A stretch of 24,798 nt of DNA from assembly GCA_002332905.1 (NCBI GenBank), contig DDAM01000041.1:17795-42592 (forward strand). The letters run 5' to 3'. This document shows, piece by piece, positions 22,177 through 24,798 of this stretch (position 1 is its first letter; each line of letters begins with the position of its first letter). The notes beneath the pieces are model-generated. The model made no database searches. It saw only the letters and a list, made by a program, of their open reading frames with translations, and had not been told where the DNA came from. This DNA is from Firmicutes bacterium UBA2058. Lineage in GTDB: Bacteria; Bacillota; Clostridia; Tissierellales; Sedimentibacteraceae. Both the position numbers and the translations under genes were made by a program.

Positions 22177-23178
22177 ATGGATATAATGACAATCAGTGAG
22201 GTATCAAGAAATTTTAATATTTCTACAAGAACGCTTCGTTATTATGAGCAAATAGGACTTTTGCAAAGCCAAAGAAAAGATAATTATGCTTATAGGATTT
22301 ATAATGAATTTGCTATAAGGCGTTTACAGCAAGTTATCGTTTTGAGGAAACTGCGTATTCCACTTAAACAAATTAATTCCATTTTTCAAAATGCTGAAAA
22401 AACACACATAATTGATATCTTTCAAGAAAATATTTTGGAGCTTGATAGCGAAATAACAGCTCTTACTACTATTAGAAGTATATTAGATGCTTTAGTTTTA
22501 CGTCTAAAAGAGAGTGTGAAAATCAACATTAAATTGGATTTACTACAAGACGATGATATCTTAAAGATTGTCGAACCTTTGAGCCTTACTAAGATAAAAT
22601 TTAAGGAGGAGAAGTGCATGGAAGAGCTAAATAATGCAAACGAAAACTTAAACAAACTACATGATAAAGATGTGAGGATTATCTATTTACCACCTGCAAC
22701 AATAGCAAGTATTCACTGCATAGGTAGTGTTGCAGAAATTGAAAGCGGGAATTTACTTAATCAATTTATAAAAGAGACAAGGCTTTATGAAAAGAAACCC
22801 GATTTTAGACATTATGGATTCAACAATCCAAATGGTAATATGCCAGATGGAAGTGACCACGGTTATGAAAGATGGGTTACTATTCCAGATGATTATGAAG
22901 TAAAGTTACCATTTACTAAAAAGCAGTTTTTAGGTGGATTATACTGCTCTTACATGATACCTATGGGGGCGTTTGATGAATGGTTTAAACTGTATGAGTG
23001 GGCACAAAACAATGAAAAATATGAGTTAAATTTTAAAGAACAAGCAGTTGAATGTGAGTGCATGGAGGAACATCTAAACTATATAAATAAATATATACTT
23101 TCTCCTGATGATATTACAATACAAATAGACTTATTATTACCTATTAGAGAAAAAGAAACAAAAAAAGAAACAAATTAA
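22177..23178 (+). CDS. MerR family regulator with GyrI-like effector domain
   Basis: 333 residues. The winged helix-turn-helix occupies residues 1-70 (MTISEVSRNFNISTRTLRYYEQIGLLQSQRKDNYAYRIY). A dimerising coiled coil follows at about 75-130, and residues 165-330 form a GyrI-like ligand domain (VRIIYLPPATIASIHCIGS, ERWVTIPDDYEV, FLGGLYCSYMIPMG, EWFKLYEWAQ). Proteins of this layout (BmrR/BltR-like) sense hydrophobic or cationic compounds and usually activate an efflux pump. No pump gene lies beside it, so targets may be elsewhere or only itself. GGGAGA precedes the ATG by about 8 bases. Confidence 0.9.
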   Translation: MDIMTISEVSRNFNISTRTLRYYEQIGLLQSQRKDNYAYRIYNEFAIRRLQQVIVLRKLRIPLKQINSIFQNAEKTHIIDIFQENILELDSEITALTTIRSILDALVLRLKESVKINIKLDLLQDDDILKIVEPLSLTKIKFKEEKCMEELNNANENLNKLHDKDVRIIYLPPATIASIHCIGSVAEIESGNLLNQFIKETRLYEKKPDFRHYGFNNPNGNMPDGSDHGYERWVTIPDDYEVKLPFTKKQFLGGLYCSYMIPMGAFDEWFKLYEWAQNNEKYELNFKEQAVECECMEEHLNYINKYILSPDDITIQIDLLLPIREKETKKETN

Positions 23179-23211
23179 ATAGTGCCAGTTATAACTGAAA
23201 TAGCATGTAAA

Positions 23212-23250
23212 AATAGCATGGTGAAAATATAAAACTTTTACCATGCTATT
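23212..23250 (+). terminator. Stem-loop after the MerR gene
   Basis: AATAGCATGGT (23212-23222) pairs with ACCATGCTATT (23240-23250). An A/T alternation rather than a T-tract follows, so termination strength is uncertain. Confidence 0.6.
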
Positions 23251-23296
23251 ATATATATATAATATATTGAAAATTAACTAAAACATGAGTGCGTAT

Positions 23297-23327
23297 GAAT
23301 TCCTTAATAAATTTTATTAATTAATTC
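23297..23327. repeat. AT-rich near-palindrome upstream of the catalase
   Basis: Arms 23297-23311 and 23313-23327 match at 13 of 15 positions around one central base. It lies about 55 bp before the manganese catalase start, so it may be an operator. No clear sigma-A promoter is visible in this 200-base gap. Confidence 0.35.
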
Positions 23328-23382
23328 CAAAAACTGAATATTTTTTTAACAAATTAAGAAAATATATTAAGGAGGTGTTTAT

Positions 23383-24060
23383 ATGTTTAAGCATGAAAAA
23401 CAATTACTTCATCCAGTTGGTATTGAAAAAGTTAATCCACAGTATGCAGCTTTATTACAAGAGCAACTTGGTGGAGGAAATGGAGAATTAAAAGCAGCAT
23501 TACAGTATATGTCTCAAAGTTTTAGAATTAAAGACCAAGCAATAAAAGATTTATTTATGGATATAGCATCCGAAGAATTAAGTCACATGGAAATGGTTGC
23601 AACTACAATTAATTTGCTAAACGGGCATGATGTTGATTATACAACTATTGACGCAGGTGAAATTCAAACTCATGTTATATTAGGACTAAGTCCCGGCCTT
23701 ATTAATTCATCTGGTTATTCGTGGAATGCTGATTATGTCACTGTAACTGGTGATTTGTGTGCTGACCTGCTATCAAACATTGCTTCAGAGCAAAGAGCAA
23801 AGGTTGTATATGAGTATCTTTATAGACAAATAAATGATAAAAGAGTTAGAGAAACAATAGATTTTCTGCTAAATCGTGAAGAAGCTCATAATGCATTATT
23901 CCGTGAAGCATTTAACAAGGTGCAAAATACAGGTTCTAATAAAGATTTTGGTGTTACAAAAGATTCTAAATTATATTTTGATTTATCAAGCCCATCACCA
24001 GCTAATAAATTTAGCAATCCAGAGGCTACACCACCAAGCTTTAATAAGCCTAACAGTTAG
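23383..24060 (+). CDS. Manganese catalase family protein (CotJC-like)
   Basis: 225 residues, the length of CotJC-type members, shorter than the classical ~270-residue manganese catalases. It is a four-helix ferritin-like bundle with the di-manganese ligands in order: Glu35 (NGELKAALQYM), Glu65 and His68 (EELSHME), Glu136 (ASEQRAKVVYEYL), and Glu166 and His169 (REEAHNALF). It should dismute hydrogen peroxide. In spore formers CotJC is a spore-coat protein of the mother cell, but no cotJA/cotJB genes accompany it here. The last 35 residues are a Ser/Pro/Asn-rich tail. A strong AAGGAGGTG lies about 8 bases before the ATG, and a good terminator follows. Confidence 0.92.
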   Translation: MFKHEKQLLHPVGIEKVNPQYAALLQEQLGGGNGELKAALQYMSQSFRIKDQAIKDLFMDIASEELSHMEMVATTINLLNGHDVDYTTIDAGEIQTHVILGLSPGLINSSGYSWNADYVTVTGDLCADLLSNIASEQRAKVVYEYLYRQINDKRVRETIDFLLNREEAHNALFREAFNKVQNTGSNKDFGVTKDSKLYFDLSSPSPANKFSNPEATPPSFNKPNS

Positions 24061-24069
24061 TAAAAAAAG

Positions 24070-24107
24070 AGTATTGAAACTAAAATTTAGTTTTAATACT
24101 TTTTTTA
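24070..24107 (+). terminator. Intrinsic terminator after the catalase
   Basis: 15-bp stem AGTATTGAAACTAAA (24070-24084) with TTTAGTTTTAATACT (24086-24100), one G-U pair, then T to 24107. Confidence 0.85.
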
Positions 24108-24190
24108 TGTAAGATTACAAATTTATGCTTTTTAACCAAAGCATGAAACTTTGACTGATTTAAAATATTGTTAATAAATTGCAGAAAATA

Positions 24191-24219
24191 TTTATTTAAA
24201 GTAAACATAATGATATAAT
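24191..24219 (+). promoter_or_regulatory. Candidate promoter of mgsA
   Basis: TTTATT (24191-24196), 17-base spacer, TATAAT (24214-24219). The -35 is weak; another TATAAT stands at 24234-24239. Confidence 0.35.
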
Positions 24220-24277
24220 AATAATTGAATGGTTATAATATGTATACATTGTTGACAAATTAAAGGAGGATAAAGTC

Positions 24278-24736
24278 TTGATAGAACTTAAGCCTATTGG
24301 AAAACAAAAAAGTATTGCTCTTATTGCTCATGATAATTTAAAGGATATGATGGTACAATGGTGTAAGAAAAATAAAAGTGTTTTAGAAAAACACTCATTA
24401 TGTGGTACTGGTACAACTGCAAAAAGAATTTCAGATGCTACAGGATTAGATGTTTTTGCTTTTAATAGTGGACCACTTGGAGGAGACCAACAAATTGGAG
24501 CACGTATAGCAGAGGGTGAAATAGATATGGTGATATTTTTTTCTGATCCATTGTCCGCTCATCCACATGACCCTGATGTTAAAGCTCTTTTAAGACTAGC
24601 ACAGGTGTTTGATATACCAATTGCCAATAATGAAACAACTGCAGATTTTATAGTTACTTCACCTTATATGGATAAAGAATATCCACGCGATTTGATGAAG
24701 GTTGATAATCAAAGTGATGTTTGGCAAAATAGATAA
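24278..24736 (+). CDS. mgsA: Methylglyoxal synthase
   Basis: 152 residues, full length. It converts dihydroxyacetone phosphate to methylglyoxal and phosphate, a glycolytic bypass that frees phosphate. Family blocks are IALIAHDNLKDMM, LCGTGTTAKRI (phosphate-binding), FNSGPLGGDQQIGARIAEG with the catalytic Asp70, and FFSDPLSAHPHDPDVKALLRLA. The start is TTG 24278, eight bases after AAAGGAGG (24262-24269). It is monocistronic, with a terminator directly after it. Confidence 0.96.
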   Translation: MIELKPIGKQKSIALIAHDNLKDMMVQWCKKNKSVLEKHSLCGTGTTAKRISDATGLDVFAFNSGPLGGDQQIGARIAEGEIDMVIFFSDPLSAHPHDPDVKALLRLAQVFDIPIANNETTADFIVTSPYMDKEYPRDLMKVDNQSDVWQNR

Positions 24737-24759
24737 AAATTAGTTATTAATTTTAGAAG

Positions 24760-24783
24760 GAGTTGCATAGCAGCTCTTTTTTT
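24760..24783 (+). terminator. Intrinsic terminator after mgsA
   Basis: GAGTTGC (24760-24766), loop ATA, GCAGCTC (24770-24776), with one G-U pair, then T to 24783. Confidence 0.85.
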
Positions 24784-24798
24784 ATCTAGTAGGAAAGT

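Noticed and set aside
23876..24112. Open frame overlapping the end of the catalase gene
   Set aside because: It is a shifted reading of the catalase C-terminus and its terminator, with low-complexity content and no ribosome binding site.

Overview
The window reads as a chromosomal segment of an AT-rich, low-GC Gram-positive anaerobe of the Clostridia/Tissierellia type. The evidence is AGGAGG-class ribosome binding sites, sigma-A promoters with 17-bp spacers, ferredoxin-dependent 2-oxoacid metabolism, a ptb-buk pair, a CotJC-like manganese catalase, and c-di-AMP synthesis by a CdaA/CdaR pair. No integrase, transposase, phage gene or CRISPR array is visible. The species cannot be named from the sequence alone.

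Layout. (1) 13-2947: a DUF3842-type small protein (minus) diverges from a SulP/STAS anion transporter, followed by an ECF-type S component. (2) 3156-4952: a YgiQ-type radical SAM protein. (3) 5049-8399: capA-like phosphoesterase, cdaA and cdaR, closely packed, with no glmM following. (4) 8611-15818: the centrepiece, a PAS/AAA+/Fis sigma-54 activator followed by ptb, buk, an uncharacterised P-loop ATPase, a 2x[4Fe-4S] ferredoxin and the alpha, beta and gamma subunits of a VOR-type 2-oxoacid:ferredoxin oxidoreductase. A perfectly spaced -24/-12 promoter and two matching palindromic upstream activator sites lie between the activator gene and ptb. The logic parallels the sigma-54/BkdR-controlled bkd operon of Bacillus, with the NAD-linked dehydrogenase replaced by a ferredoxin oxidoreductase: branched-chain 2-oxoacid -> acyl-CoA + reduced ferredoxin -> acyl-phosphate -> fatty acid + ATP. 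(5) 16009-18052 (minus): polysaccharide deacetylase and a Na+/H+-type antiporter. (6) 18226-18310: tRNA-Leu(GAG). (7) 18547-21310: a SAM methyltransferase converging on a large thioredoxin-domain (DUF255) protein. (8) 21610-24736: a conserved hypothetical beta-rich protein, a MerR/GyrI-type regulator with a 19-bp-spacer promoter, a CotJC-type manganese catalase and methylglyoxal synthase.

The least expected content is in the intergenic RNA/DNA structure. A family of short hairpins followed by CTATGG recurs upstream of several ribosome binding sites and once on the opposite strand. A compact multi-stem element with a competing 8-bp pairing and a 22-codon upstream ORF sits directly before buk. 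A triplicated 19-mer ends in a perfect hairpin before the ATPase gene. A 13-bp inverted repeat would sequester the likely ribosome binding site of the deacetylase. No gene-free stretch exceeds 300 bases; the longest (21311-21609) holds a sigma-A promoter and a possible sigma-K-like promoter.
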